Assembly (NCBI RefSeq): GCF_000514775.1
Contig: NZ_AZWO01000005.1
Location: 1-64,000 of the forward strand
Direction of reading: 5' to 3'
DNA length: 64,000 nucleotides
DNA from: Salinispora pacifica CNR114
GTDB lineage: Bacteria; Actinomycetota; Actinomycetes; Mycobacteriales; Micromonosporaceae
Within the stretch, counting starts at the first letter, position 1. Each line of letters opens with the position of its first letter. Shown here one piece after another: positions 6,882 to 15,126 of this stretch. Made by a program: the position numbers and the translations under genes. The notes beneath the pieces are model-generated. The model searched no databases. It was not told where the DNA came from and saw nothing but the letters and a program-made list of their open reading frames with translations.

Positions 6882-8125
6882 CGCTCTCCTCCCGCCGGGT
6901 GTGGCGGTGCGATCATCGCATCCGCCACCAGTTGCGCCAGCCAGGTGATGCCGGGCAGCCGCAGGGTCCAGCCCACCCAGGCCCAGCCGAGGTTGAGGTG
7001 CTCGAGAGCGCGGGCGACGGCGGCCACCCCCCGTTCCGCGTGGCCGTCGCCGCCCGTGTACCCGGCCCGCAGCTGCCCCTCCTTGGCCGGGGCGAGCCTC
7101 AGGTTCACCGGGTTTCGCCGCGCGAGGAACCGCCAGACCGCCACGCAGGGCCCGCACCCGGCGTCGAGCCGCAACACCGCGGGCGCGCCCGAGGCGTATG
7201 GCCGCCAGCGCGGATACCAGTCGCGTACCGCCCGTCGCCAGTCCCGCCAGGCGTCCCCGTGCCGGCGGGCCAGGTCGTGCTCCTCATGCGACCGGGCCAC
7301 GGCCGCACTGAAGGCCACGGCGAGGGCGGTCGCGGCCAGCAGCGCCATGCTGTGGGTGACCGCCGCGGTCAGCAGGAGCAGGCCAGCCGCGCTGACCTGC
7401 ATCGGGTTCGCCAGGTACGCGTAGGGCCCGGTGCTGACGAGCCGGGCCGGCGGATCCCACGGGTACGGGGTGCCGCCGCCCCGTCCGGCGAACTCGCGTA
7501 CCGCGATGAGCGCCGGGGTGGCCACCAGCAGCGCGACCTGGGCCAGGACCAGGAGGGCGGCCCGGGGTAGCCCGGTCAGCGGGGACCACGAGCCGCCACC
7601 CAGTTCGAAGGCGACACCGGGCACGAACCACAGCAGCAGCGTGGCGAAGACGACGACCTGGAGCAGCACCCGGGCCCGTAGGTGTCGGCCGTCGGCGCCC
7701 CACCGGCCGAGCAGCTGCGCGGGGAGGGCCACGGCGAGCAGCCCCACCACCTCGCCCACCAGCCAGTGCGGCCCGAGCAGGACGAGCGGGTGCAGCGCCG
7801 GCATCGCCACCACGTCGAGCCAGAGCAGCAGGCCCAGCGCGAGGGGCAGGGGCAGGAACCGGCGTAGCAGCACCGGCAGCGCGCCCCAGAGCGCCGCCCA
7901 CCCCAGCCACAGGTCGACTGGTATCCCCCGGTAGGCCCCGTGCACCGGCGCGAACGCGTACCAGCCAGTCCGGCGGGCCGACTCGTTCAGCGCGGCGACG
8001 CCCAGGGCGGCGGTCACGGCGGCGAGCAGGGCGGCGGCCCGCGCCCGCCGGTCGCGCTCCAGCCGGGCCGCGGCCAGCACCGCCAGCAGGGGCGCCCCCA
8101 GGGCGAGCCAGCGGGCGGCGGTCAC
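6776..8125 (-). CDS. Polytopic membrane protein: ICMT/PEMT-type methyltransferase fused to a DUF393 (DCC) domain
   Basis: The 449-residue protein begins with several transmembrane helices. It then has LVSTGPYAYLANPMQVSAAG and, further on, RSHEEHDLARRHG, the SAM-binding signatures of isoprenylcysteine/phospholipid methyltransferases. The C-terminal part (LDAGCGPCVAVWRFLARRN to LRLPGITWLAQLVADAM) matches DUF393/DCC thiol-oxidoreductase-like domains with a C-x-x-C. GTG 8125 overlaps the stop of the upstream gene (GTGA). The frame continues 106 bp into the TetR gene, so the last 35 residues are odd and low in complexity. Substrate unknown; a membrane lipid or prenyl-like compound is inferred. Confidence 0.7.
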   Translation of the reverse strand: MTAARWLALGAPLLAVLAAARLERDRRARAAALLAAVTAALGVAALNESARRTGWYAFAPVHGAYRGIPVDLWLGWAALWGALPVLLRRFLPLPLALGLLLWLDVVAMPALHPLVLLGPHWLVGEVVGLLAVALPAQLLGRWGADGRHLRARVLLQVVVFATLLLWFVPGVAFELGGGSWSPLTGLPRAALLVLAQVALLVATPALIAVREFAGRGGGTPYPWDPPARLVSTGPYAYLANPMQVSAAGLLLLTAAVTHSMALLAATALAVAFSAAVARSHEEHDLARRHGDAWRDWRRAVRDWYPRWRPYASGAPAVLRLDAGCGPCVAVWRFLARRNPVNLRLAPAKEGQLRAGYTGGDGHAERGVAAVARALEHLNLGWAWVGWTLRLPGITWLAQLVADAMIAPPHPAGGERCRTPSDACSTAPSPRSASTASPASRPAPSPPPPE

Positions 8126-9021
8126 GGCAGGACGAGCATGTCGAGCAGGTGCCCCACGCCCTCGTGGAGCAGGCCGTCCTGGAGCGGCCCGAAGTACCAG
8201 GAGGGGTCGAGACCACGCTCGTACGCCACCCGGATGCGCACCTCGGTACGTTCTCGGCCCACCGCCTGCCAGGTCACCTCCGCATGTCGGAAGGTGACCC
8301 ACCGACCGGTGATGGCGGTGTCCTCGACGAACTCGAAGTCGACCCGGCCCGGCTCGGTGGCGGTGACCTCGGTGAGCAGATGTCCGCCGGGCCCGTGCGA
8401 GCTGCCGTGGTAGGCGAACATCCACCGGTCCCCGGTGGCGAGGCCGTCGCCGGTGACGCGGGTCGGCACGGGTACGCCGAGCAGGCGCAGCGGCACCGAC
8501 CGGACCGGTACCGGGCGGGGGCCGGTCGCCAGCCGCTCGCCGACCGCGTGGGCCGGGAGGGTGACCACCCGGACCACCTCGACCGACTGCTCCGGGGTGA
8601 TCCGTGGGGCGAGCCCGGTGCCCTCGAGCCCGGGTACGAGCAGCAGGGGCACGGCGACTAGCGAGTACGCCCGGGTGGTGGCGCGGCGGGCCAGCCTGAT
8701 CAGGGCGGTGGTGCCGTGGGTCATGGCGTACACCAGCGGCGCGGACAGGATGACGCAGATGGCGCCTTCGTGCAGCGCCACCGAGGCCAGCAGCAGCGCG
8801 ATCGTGGTGGCGGCGAAGACCCGGCCGTGGGTGGTACGGCCCGGGGCCAGGGCGAGGGCAACGGCCAGCAGTACCGGCAGTCCGACGAAGAGCAGGGCGC
8901 TGTCGGCGCGCCCCTGGGCCACGGTGACGGCGTAGACGACGATCCCGAAGGCCGCGATGAGGCTGGCGAGCGTCCAGTTGGCCCAGGTGCGCCTCGGCTC
9001 CGGCTCCGGCTGACTGGTCAT
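8122..9021 (-). CDS. Membrane protein with C-terminal SRPBCC-like domain
   Basis: The 299-residue protein has about four N-terminal hydrophobic helices (from WTLASLIAAFGIVVYAVTVA onward). They are followed by a soluble half with alternating strands (RVDFEFVEDTAITGRWVTF, EVRIRVAYERGLDPSWYFG) that looks like a polyketide-cyclase/START (SRPBCC) ligand-binding fold. ATG 9021 has ggagg about five bases upstream. An in-frame start at 9051 would lie inside the operator and is rejected. It is first in a three-gene operon with the methyltransferase-DUF393 protein and TetR, suggesting handling of a hydrophobic ligand at the membrane. Confidence 0.65.
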   Translation of the reverse strand: MTSQPEPEPRRTWANWTLASLIAAFGIVVYAVTVAQGRADSALLFVGLPVLLAVALALAPGRTTHGRVFAATTIALLLASVALHEGAICVILSAPLVYAMTHGTTALIRLARRATTRAYSLVAVPLLLVPGLEGTGLAPRITPEQSVEVVRVVTLPAHAVGERLATGPRPVPVRSVPLRLLGVPVPTRVTGDGLATGDRWMFAYHGSSHGPGGHLLTEVTATEPGRVDFEFVEDTAITGRWVTFRHAEVTWQAVGRERTEVRIRVAYERGLDPSWYFGPLQDGLLHEGVGHLLDMLVLP

Positions 9022-9029
9022 ACTTCCTC

Positions 9030-9057
9030 CCAGGTTTGAGCGATCGCTCAAACCTGG
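9030..9057. promoter_or_regulatory. TetR-type operator 1, perfect 28-bp palindrome
   Basis: Fourteen bases (ccaggtttgagcga) are followed immediately by their exact reverse complement. The core TTGAGCGATCGCTCAA resembles many TetR operators (GAGC...GCTC). It lies 9 bp upstream of the operon's first start codon, overlapping the expected transcription start or ribosome-binding region. Confidence 0.8.
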
Positions 9058-9070
9058 AGCGTAGGCGGAT

Positions 9071-9086
9071 TTGAGCAGCTGCTCAA
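9071..9086. promoter_or_regulatory. TetR-type operator 2, 16-bp palindrome
   Basis: ttgagcagctgctcaa is a perfect palindrome that keeps the TTGAGC...GCTCAA ends of operator 1. Centre-to-centre distance is 35 bp. Two sites of the same type suggest cooperative or stacked TetR binding over the promoter. Confidence 0.75.
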
Positions 9087-9105
9087 GAGGTGGCCCGGTC
9101 GAACC

Positions 9106-9143
9106 CTGGCAGTGCGGACCGGCTCGCCCGCCCGCACTGCCAG
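9106..9143 (-). terminator. Hairpin downstream of the dehydrogenase-like gene
   Basis: A perfect 12-bp stem, ctggcagtgcgg and ccgcactgccag, with a 14-nt loop lies 22 bp beyond the stop of the minus-strand gene at 9165-10142. It separates that transcription unit from the TetR-controlled operon. Its right arm belongs to a ~35-bp segment also present at about 1505-1540. Confidence 0.65.
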
Positions 9144-9164
9144 CCGGGCCGTGCTGCCGGGTGG

Positions 9165-10142
9165 TCAGCGTCTCAGGTTGAGGGTGAATCCACTGGCAGC
9201 GAGTTCGGTGAGAAAGGCTCTCGGCTCCACGAGGTGCTCGATGTGTCGTACTCCCGAGGGCATGGCGGGCAGGTCTCGGATGAGTAGCGCCGCAGCGAGA
9301 CCGGTGGCGCGACTCTGCTGGCGACCGCTGAAGCTTGCCTGACTGGCGCCGGAGTCGACGGTGACGGCAAATCCGTCACCGCCAAGCTTGATCCTGGCCA
9401 GCGCGTCCAGCATGGTGCGGCGGATCCAGGGGCGACGTAATAGCCGGGCGATGCCGGGTCGCCCGGCGGCTGCCAGCAGCGCGGTGGTCAGCCGGGAGTC
9501 CAGGCACAGGCCGGTACTCGCTGCGACACCCAACGTGGTGGACAGCGTGTACTGGTCTGAGAACGGGAACCGATACACGGTTCGCTCGCCGTGCGGAGCC
9601 GGAAATCGCATTGCCCACGAGCCGTGTAGGCGGCCCAGCCCATCGAGAGTCCAGGCGAGTGCCGCTGGCCCGTGCCGTTCCCCGGAACCGAGCAGCACGC
9701 CGATTTGTACCTGCCGCGTTGTTGACTGTTCGACGCAGTGTCGGGCAAGCAGGTTGCTGACCCCGGGGACCAGTCCGACGCTGAGGACCGCTGTGGCCTG
9801 CCGCTGGGAGGCGAGCTCGTCCAGTTGTTCGATCTCGACGTGCAGCCGGTGGGAAGCCGAGACGTCCACGTAGTGGATCCCCCGCTCCAGGCAGGCGCGG
9901 GCGATCCGCGCGTTGTCGAGTTCGGCGCACATGAGCACGGCGTCAACGCCGTTGAGCGCGGTGGCCAGGTCGCCGGGATCGGCGGCGTCCAAGCGAACCA
10001 CGGTGGACCCCTGCACGCGCGGCGCACGGTGTGGGTTACGGCCGGCCACCACCACGTCCGTCGTGCGTAGGTGACTGACCAGTGCGGTCACGGCGTGTAC
10101 GCCGACGGCGCCGTATCCGCCGAGGACGAGGATCCGCTTCAT
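9165..10142 (-). CDS. Saccharopine-dehydrogenase-like NAD(P)-binding protein
   Basis: The 325-residue product begins MKRILVLGGYGAVGVHAVTA (GxxGxxG Rossmann motif). It continues with VVVAGRNPHRA, VDAVLMCAEL and GIHYVDVSASHRLH, the usual order in saccharopine dehydrogenase-like oxidoreductases and trans-acting enoyl reductases. The C-terminal half is variable, as is usual in this group, and gives no substrate clue. Its ATG overlaps the stop of the upstream MFS gene (ATGA), so the two are co-translated and the regulator at 11643 probably controls both. Confidence 0.75.
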   Translation of the reverse strand: MKRILVLGGYGAVGVHAVTALVSHLRTTDVVVAGRNPHRAPRVQGSTVVRLDAADPGDLATALNGVDAVLMCAELDNARIARACLERGIHYVDVSASHRLHVEIEQLDELASQRQATAVLSVGLVPGVSNLLARHCVEQSTTRQVQIGVLLGSGERHGPAALAWTLDGLGRLHGSWAMRFPAPHGERTVYRFPFSDQYTLSTTLGVAASTGLCLDSRLTTALLAAAGRPGIARLLRRPWIRRTMLDALARIKLGGDGFAVTVDSGASQASFSGRQQSRATGLAAALLIRDLPAMPSGVRHIEHLVEPRAFLTELAASGFTLNLRR

Positions 10143-11602
10143 CGGGCGATCGCCTCCTGCTGTGGTGTGTCGCCGCTCGCCGGCTTCTTTGGTTCTCGGG
10201 TGCCCATGGACAGGGCGCAGAGGATGCCCAGGACGGCGAGACCGGCCGCGCCGGCAAACCCGATGCGCAGACCATCGGCGAGCGCGCTGGCCCCGTCCCC
10301 GCTGCCGCGGTTGGTGGTCCATGCTGTCGAGGCCATCAGCAAGGCGGTGAGGCCGAGGGCGGCGCCGAGGCGTTGGGCGGTGTTGACCAGGCCAGCGGCG
10401 ACTCCTTGCTGACTTTCTGGTGCGCTGCGGACGGCGGGGGCGGTGGAACCGACGAACACAGCAGGCAGGCCGACTGCGAAGATCAGGCTGGCCGGCAACA
10501 CGGCGGTCAGGTAGCCGGCGCCGGGGTGCAGCAGGATCGCATATCCGGCCAGGCCGAGCGCGAGCAGGAACATCCCGGCCGCGAGAACCACGCGTGACCC
10601 GAAGCGGCCCATCGCCCAGGGCAGCGCGGTACGCGCGGTGACCATGTTGACCGCGGCGATGGGCAGTACGGCGAATCCGGCGGCGAGGGCGGAGTATCCC
10701 ATCGCCTGCTGGAGCATGAGTGACAGCAGCACGAACGCCGGCACGTGGGAGGCGCCCACGAGAGCGTTGGCCGCGACGCCGGTCCGTACCTGGCGGATCC
10801 GCAGCAGTTGCGGCGGCAGGATCGGGGCCGGGTGGCGCCGCTGGTTGACCGCGAACACCGTACCGAGTCCGAGGGCGGCGACGGCTGCCGTGTAGGTGAG
10901 CGGTGTCCACCCGGCGGTGGGCAGCTCGGTGGCGAGCAGGACCACGGCGAGCAGGCAACCGGTGGCGGTGAGTCCACCTACCAGGTCCAGCCGTGTCCGA
11001 GCGTCGCTGGCGCGCCCGACCCAGGGCGGGTCGGCGGGCAGCAGGCGCGGGCTCAGGACAAGGGCGACCACACCGATCGGGACGTTGATCAGAAAGATCC
11101 AGGGCCAACCAAGTGTCTGGGTCAGGACACCGCCCAACGCCACGCCCGAGCCCGCGCCGGCGGCGGCCATGGCGCTCCATACCGCGAACGCCCGACGGTA
11201 GGCAGCGGGTTCGGTGAAGATCGCGGCGATCAATGCGAGCTCGGCGGGGACCAGGATCGCTGCACCGACGCCCTGTACCGCTCGACCCAGCAGCAGCGTT
11301 CCGGCGTCCGGCGCGAGGCCGGCCAGTAGCGACGCGCCGGTGAACAGTGCGATTCCGGCCTGGAACATGCGACGTCGGCCGACCACGTCCGCGGCCCTAC
11401 CGGCGACCAGTTGCAAGCCGCCGAAGGTGAGTTGGTAGGCGTTGACCACCCAGGTCAGCCCGGATTCGGTCAATGTAAGCGCTGCACCCATCGCGGGCAG
11501 TGCGACGTTGACGATCGACACCTCAAGAAACACCACGAGTTCCACGGAGGTGAGCAGCAGCAGCGCGGCGAGCCCACCCCGTCCCCAAGTTTTTGTAGTC
11601 AC
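10139..11602 (-). CDS. DHA2-type MFS drug exporter
   Basis: The 487-residue protein has about 14 hydrophobic segments. It carries the MFS motif GRAADVVGRRRMFQAG between TM2 and TM3 and the antiporter motif region LLLGRAVQGVGAAILVPAEL, typical of DHA2 multidrug exporters. The GTG at 11602 is preferred. Longer starts would run through the operators and produce a polar, non-membrane extension. No ribosome-binding site precedes 11602, so the transcript is probably leaderless. It is divergent from a TetR regulator 40 bp away, the classic arrangement of a ligand-inducible efflux pump. Confidence 0.85.
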   Translation of the reverse strand: MTTKTWGRGGLAALLLLTSVELVVFLEVSIVNVALPAMGAALTLTESGLTWVVNAYQLTFGGLQLVAGRAADVVGRRRMFQAGIALFTGASLLAGLAPDAGTLLLGRAVQGVGAAILVPAELALIAAIFTEPAAYRRAFAVWSAMAAAGAGSGVALGGVLTQTLGWPWIFLINVPIGVVALVLSPRLLPADPPWVGRASDARTRLDLVGGLTATGCLLAVVLLATELPTAGWTPLTYTAAVAALGLGTVFAVNQRRHPAPILPPQLLRIRQVRTGVAANALVGASHVPAFVLLSLMLQQAMGYSALAAGFAVLPIAAVNMVTARTALPWAMGRFGSRVVLAAGMFLLALGLAGYAILLHPGAGYLTAVLPASLIFAVGLPAVFVGSTAPAVRSAPESQQGVAAGLVNTAQRLGAALGLTALLMASTAWTTNRGSGDGASALADGLRIGFAGAAGLAVLGILCALSMGTREPKKPASGDTPQQEAIAR

Positions 11603-11634
11603 GCTACAAGCATGTTTTTGTAGTCGAGCTATAG
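11593..11634. promoter_or_regulatory. Divergent promoter with two TetR operator half-palindromes
   Basis: Two copies of TTGTAGTCxxGCTAyAx occur at 11593-11609 (ttgtagtcacgctacaa) and 11618-11634 (ttgtagtcgagctatag), centres 25 bp apart. The first covers the start codon of the minus-strand exporter. The second overlaps a TATAGT box (11630-11635) that lies seven bases before the GTG of the plus-strand regulator. This predicts leaderless transcripts and joint repression of both genes. Confidence 0.75.
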
Positions 11635-11642
11635 TCAATGGT

Positions 11643-12314
11643 GTGAGCGAAACACCACACCGCAACCGCCAGCAACCAACCGTGAAGACACCACACGAGG
11701 ACGGCAGGACCGCGCGATCCCGGTGCACCCGGACGCGCATCACCACGGCGGCCACCGAGTTGTTCACCAGTGCCGGCTACAGCAGCACCAGCATCGCGGC
11801 CATCGCCGCCAGGGCCGGCGTGAGCGAGCAGAGCGTCTACTACAGCTTCGGCACCAAGCGGGCTGTCCTCACTGCGGCCCTCGACCTGGCCATCGCCGGT
11901 GACGACGAACCTGTACCCACACTTGAGCGGCCCTGGGTGCGTGCGGCACTCGCCGATCCGGACCCGCACGGGCAGATCCACCGACAGGTCGCCGGTGCCG
12001 CAGACGTCTTACGGCGCGCCGCGCCACTGTTGGACGTCGTGCGCAGCGCTGCCACCATCGACGCCGAACTGGCCGAAGTATGGGAGACCAATCTTCAGCA
12101 GCGGCTCACCGTGCAACGCGTCTTCGCCGAAGCGTTGGCCCGCAAGACACCGCTGCCCGCCAACATGGCCGTCGACGCGGCCGCCGACACCGCCCTGGCC
12201 ATCCTCAGCCCCGAGACATACCACCTGCTCGTGCACCACCAGGGCTGGGCACACACGCGATGGCGTGACTGGGCCACGAACGCTCTGCGCCGCCTACTCA
12301 CGACGTTGCCGTAG
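11643..12314 (+). CDS. TetR-family repressor of the divergent exporter operon
   Basis: The 223-residue protein has a 20-residue basic lead-in and then TRTRITTAATELFTSAGYSS and IAARAGVSEQSVYYSFGTKR, the TetR helix-turn-helix. A C-terminal all-helical sensor domain follows. GTG 11643 is chosen by frame and by the TATAGT box seven bases upstream; no ribosome-binding site is visible. Paired operators in the 40-bp gap to the MFS gene imply autorepression and exporter control. Inducer unknown. Confidence 0.85.
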   Translation: MSETPHRNRQQPTVKTPHEDGRTARSRCTRTRITTAATELFTSAGYSSTSIAAIAARAGVSEQSVYYSFGTKRAVLTAALDLAIAGDDEPVPTLERPWVRAALADPDPHGQIHRQVAGAADVLRRAAPLLDVVRSAATIDAELAEVWETNLQQRLTVQRVFAEALARKTPLPANMAVDAAADTALAILSPETYHLLVHHQGWAHTRWRDWATNALRRLLTTLP

Positions 12315-12544
12315 CACAGCGGCGACCCGGCTGGATCACGCCGGGCACCCGCCCGTGGAGCCCAGTGGCTACCGTCGGCCCTGCGCTGAGGAGCCGGGTG
12401 TACCTCGACGTAGGCCCGATCGCTGCGGTGGGTGCGCTCGTCCTCGGCGAGTGCCACTTGCTGTGGTCAACGCAGCCCAGGACGGCGGCGAGTTTGCAAT
12501 CGTGGCACTTGACGTGGCTCACACCGGTCCAGGGTCTGCTCGGG
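12315..12544. other. Spacer between TetR gene and repeat copy 2
   Basis: No recognisable gene. An open frame runs through in several phases but has no domain similarity; it reads into the truncated YdcF copy by chance. Confidence 0.5.
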
Positions 12545-13036
12545 TACGGCGGTGGTGGTTGGTCGGGAGCCGTTGGACCGGGGTTGGACGTCACGATCGC
12601 CCTGGCCGTCGCCGACCTCCTGGTCTTGAGGTGGCGGGCGGCGTGGTGCTGAAGCGGAGGGTGCTGATCATGTCGCGGCCCTACCAGCACCGTCGGGCTT
12701 ATGCGACGTGCCGGCTGGTGTGGCCGGAGGTCGAGGTGGTGTGCGCGTCGAATCCACTCGAACTGGATGACTACGTGCGCGGCGTCGGCGACGCGCGGCA
12801 GGTGGTGGACATGCTGGTGGGCGACACGCAGCGGATCGAGGTGTACGCCGAGCGTGGGTTCGCGATCCGGCAGGAGGTGCCGGACGAGGTGCGGGCGGCG
12901 TTCGAGCGTCTGGTGGCGGCCGGTTACACGAGCCGGCTGGTCTGAGCCGGGCTACCAGCGCGGCCCTCCCGGCCGGACGCCCATCCGGTCGCTGAGTTCG
13001 ACGGCGATTCGAGGTGGACGGGGGCGGGTGGGGATG
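12545..13036 (+). repeat. Internally deleted second copy of the YdcF block
   Basis: Starts with gtacggcggtggtggttggtc and ends about 90 bp after the gene's stop, matching 92-1050. Relative to copy 1 it is missing about 460-470 bp, including the start and first 130 or so codons of the gene. Downstream flanks are almost identical, for example gccgggctaccagcgcggcc in both. The two copies bracket about 11.5 kb in direct orientation. Confidence 0.75.
12670..12945 (+). pseudogene. Truncated YdcF-like gene (C-terminal 91 codons)
   Basis: From ATG 12670 the frame reads MSRPYQHRRAYATCRLVWPE to the stop at 12945, matching the last 90 residues of the 286-960 product with six substitutions. The N-terminal half with the first conserved strand and loop is lost, so it cannot form the YdcF fold. 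The remaining part is uninterrupted and its substitutions are conservative, so the deletion may be recent, or the segment is still translated from the internal ATG. Confidence 0.7.
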
Positions 13037-13283
13037 GCCCCGGACCAGGTCGCGGGAGAGCCGGTGGCATTGGCCTCGGCGATGTGGGTGTCGGCCGAGG
13101 CGCGGTCGTTGTCTCAGGCGGCGGCCAGTGCGCAGACGAGGGGCAGGCTCCCGTGGACCGTCAGGAGCTGCGGAGTCGGCGTGCCGAGCTGTGGTTCCAG
13201 GAACTGCGCCGCCGCCGCGGCGGCGAGGCCGCCGGCTGGGGCGTACTCACCGATGGGCGGTCCACGCGAGGCGATGTGAACGG

Positions 13284-14066
13284 TTACGGCAGCACCGCGC
13301 CTCGGTAGATGCGGTCGAAGAGGTTGAACAGAGGCTGGTCATAGGCCTGCAACTTCGTCCGCGTATTGATGTCGTTGTGCACACCGTCGCCGCCGGGCGG
13401 TCCGGGGAAGTTCACTCCGAAGTAGCTCTGGATGCCCTCGGCGAAGTACTCCTTGATATCCGTTCCCGCGTACGTGTTCGTCCACAGACCGTTGGCGCGG
13501 GCGTTGCTCCAGGCACTGGACAACTCGGTGGACATCGCGGGGTCGATGTTCTGCAGGGCCATCAGATGCAGGGTGTGTCCGAACTCGTGCACGAACAGGT
13601 TCGCCCGCCCCTGGTTGTCCAGCACGTTGCTCTCGGTGCAGGTCGACAGCGGGAAGGAGGGGGTGGCGCCGAATCCGGCCCAGTATCGGTCGTCCAGGCT
13701 CGTGCCGAACTGCTGGTACACGTCGGGGATCGCGCTCATGCGCTCACCTCGGGCGACGACCACGAGGCGGACGTTCTGCCGGTTCAACTCGTGCACGGGC
13801 CAGTACGGGTAGGTCCACAGCAAGGTCCCGAGCTGATTCCGCATCCGCACCAGGGTCTCGTCCTGCAGGTGGTGCGGACCGAAGAGCGGCAGCCCCCACG
13901 CGTCGACGTACTTGCCGTACCAACGGGTGTCCAGACCGTACTTGGTCACCAGGGACGGTGGGATCGGCTCGACCGGTCCGGCCAGCGCCGGCGACGCCCC
14001 GGCGATCGTGGACAGTACTCCTATCGCGCCGGCGGACAGCAGGGACCGGCGTGTGATGGCACCCAA
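13284..14066 (-). CDS. Secreted (twin-arginine) zinc metallopeptidase-like protein
   Basis: The 260-residue product starts MGAITRRSLLSAGAIGVLST, a twin-arginine export signal ending near SPALA. Around residue 160 it has LFVHEFGHTLHLM, the HExxH zinc motif, and 45-50 residues later IKEYFAEGIQSYFG, which supplies a downstream Glu as in gluzincin and lethal-factor-like (M34) peptidases. TTG 14066 is chosen because gagaggag lies eight bases upstream and gives a clean signal peptide; in-frame starts at 14084, 14096 and 14102 lack a good site. It should act outside the cell on proteins. It is a single gene between repeat copy 2 and the SDR gene. Confidence 0.7.
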   Translation of the reverse strand: MGAITRRSLLSAGAIGVLSTIAGASPALAGPVEPIPPSLVTKYGLDTRWYGKYVDAWGLPLFGPHHLQDETLVRMRNQLGTLLWTYPYWPVHELNRQNVRLVVVARGERMSAIPDVYQQFGTSLDDRYWAGFGATPSFPLSTCTESNVLDNQGRANLFVHEFGHTLHLMALQNIDPAMSTELSSAWSNARANGLWTNTYAGTDIKEYFAEGIQSYFGVNFPGPPGGDGVHNDINTRTKLQAYDQPLFNLFDRIYRGAVLP

Positions 14067-14102
14067 AATATCGACTCCTCTCATGCGGCATGCCATCTTC
14101 AC

Positions 14103-14421
14103 GCCATATCGGACAGTGTGTCAATCCCCCCGGAAACGTGGAGGGATCCGGTTCCGGCCTGAGCCTCCAGAGCTCGTGCCGTTGATCGTGTGTAGTCGAC
14201 TGGTGGGCGGCCGCCGCGGCCCGACTATGTCCGAGACGAACCGAATCGTCTCCTGCAGGGTAGCGGTTGCGCCGCCGCGCCGAGCGCGGTGCGGTCCGGG
14301 GCGTCCGCGTTGTTGCTGGTGTGCGAAGCGCCGTACGGGTTGCCGGCGACGAACTGGCTCGGGTCGGTGTAACCGGGGGTGACCACGCTCCCGCCCCAGT
14401 GGTTAAAGAAGGTGCCGGCCG
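14103..14421. other. Intergenic region without a recognisable gene
   Basis: Short frames exist on both strands but none has a ribosome-binding site or family motif. Nothing supported was found. Confidence 0.5.
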
Positions 14422-15126
14422 CTAATGTCCCATGCTGAGGCCACCATCGACCGGAATGATCGCGCCGGAGACGTAGCTGGCGGTGTCGCCAGCCAGCCAG
14501 GTGATCACGCCGGCGACATCATCCGGCTGGGCGAATCGGCCAGCGGGGATCGCTCGGTGGAACTCGGCTCGCCGCTCGTCGGGTACGGCGGCGAACTGCT
14601 CGGTCTCGACCGGTCCCGGCGCCACCACGTTCGCGGTGATGTTGCGACTGGCGAGTTCGCGGGTGAGCGAGCGGGCCACGCCGACCAGTCCGGCCTTGCT
14701 GGCGGCGTAGTTGACCTGGCTGTGGCTGCCGGTGAGGCCAACCACGGAGGACAGGAAGATCAGCCGACCCCACCCTCCCCGCAGCATGCTGTGCGACGCG
14801 CGGCTGGCACAACGAAAGGCACCGGTGAGGTTGGTGTCCAGCACCCGACCGAACTGCGCCTCGGTCAGCTTCGGAAACGGCCCGTCGTCAATGATGCCGG
14901 CGTTCGCCACCAACACCTCGACCGGTCCCAACTCGGCTTCGACCTCGTCGAAGGCGGCATTGACGCTGCCCGCGTCCCGGATATCACAATAGACCCCGAA
15001 CATCCCGTCTGGGAAATCCCGGCCACGGTGTGCCACCGCCACCCGGTCGCCCTGTTTGGTGAATGCCTGCGCGGTGGCCAGGCCGATTCCCCGGTTGCCG
15101 CCAGTCACCACCACGGTTCGGGCCAT
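14422..15126 (-). CDS. FabG-like short-chain dehydrogenase/reductase
   Basis: The 234-residue protein has TGGNRGIGLATAQAF (cofactor TGxxxGIG), VANAGI (NNAG position), FLSSVVGLTGSHSQVNYAASK (catalytic Ser and YxxxK) and a SGAIIPVDGGLSMGH end. This is a complete classical SDR of the 3-oxoacyl-ACP reductase (FabG/MabA) type. ATG 15126 has aaggagg six bases upstream. No acyl-carrier protein or other fatty-acid gene is adjacent, so it more likely serves a secondary or catabolic keto-reduction. Substrate unknown. Confidence 0.85.
   Translation of the reverse strand: MARTVVVTGGNRGIGLATAQAFTKQGDRVAVAHRGRDFPDGMFGVYCDIRDAGSVNAAFDEVEAELGPVEVLVANAGIIDDGPFPKLTEAQFGRVLDTNLTGAFRCASRASHSMLRGGWGRLIFLSSVVGLTGSHSQVNYAASKAGLVGVARSLTRELASRNITANVVAPGPVETEQFAAVPDERRAEFHRAIPAGRFAQPDDVAGVITWLAGDTASYVSGAIIPVDGGLSMGH

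Noticed and set aside
13014..14162. 382-codon plus-strand frame over the metallopeptidase gene
   Set aside because: The minus strand has a Tat signal, HExxH and a ribosome-binding site; the plus frame has none.
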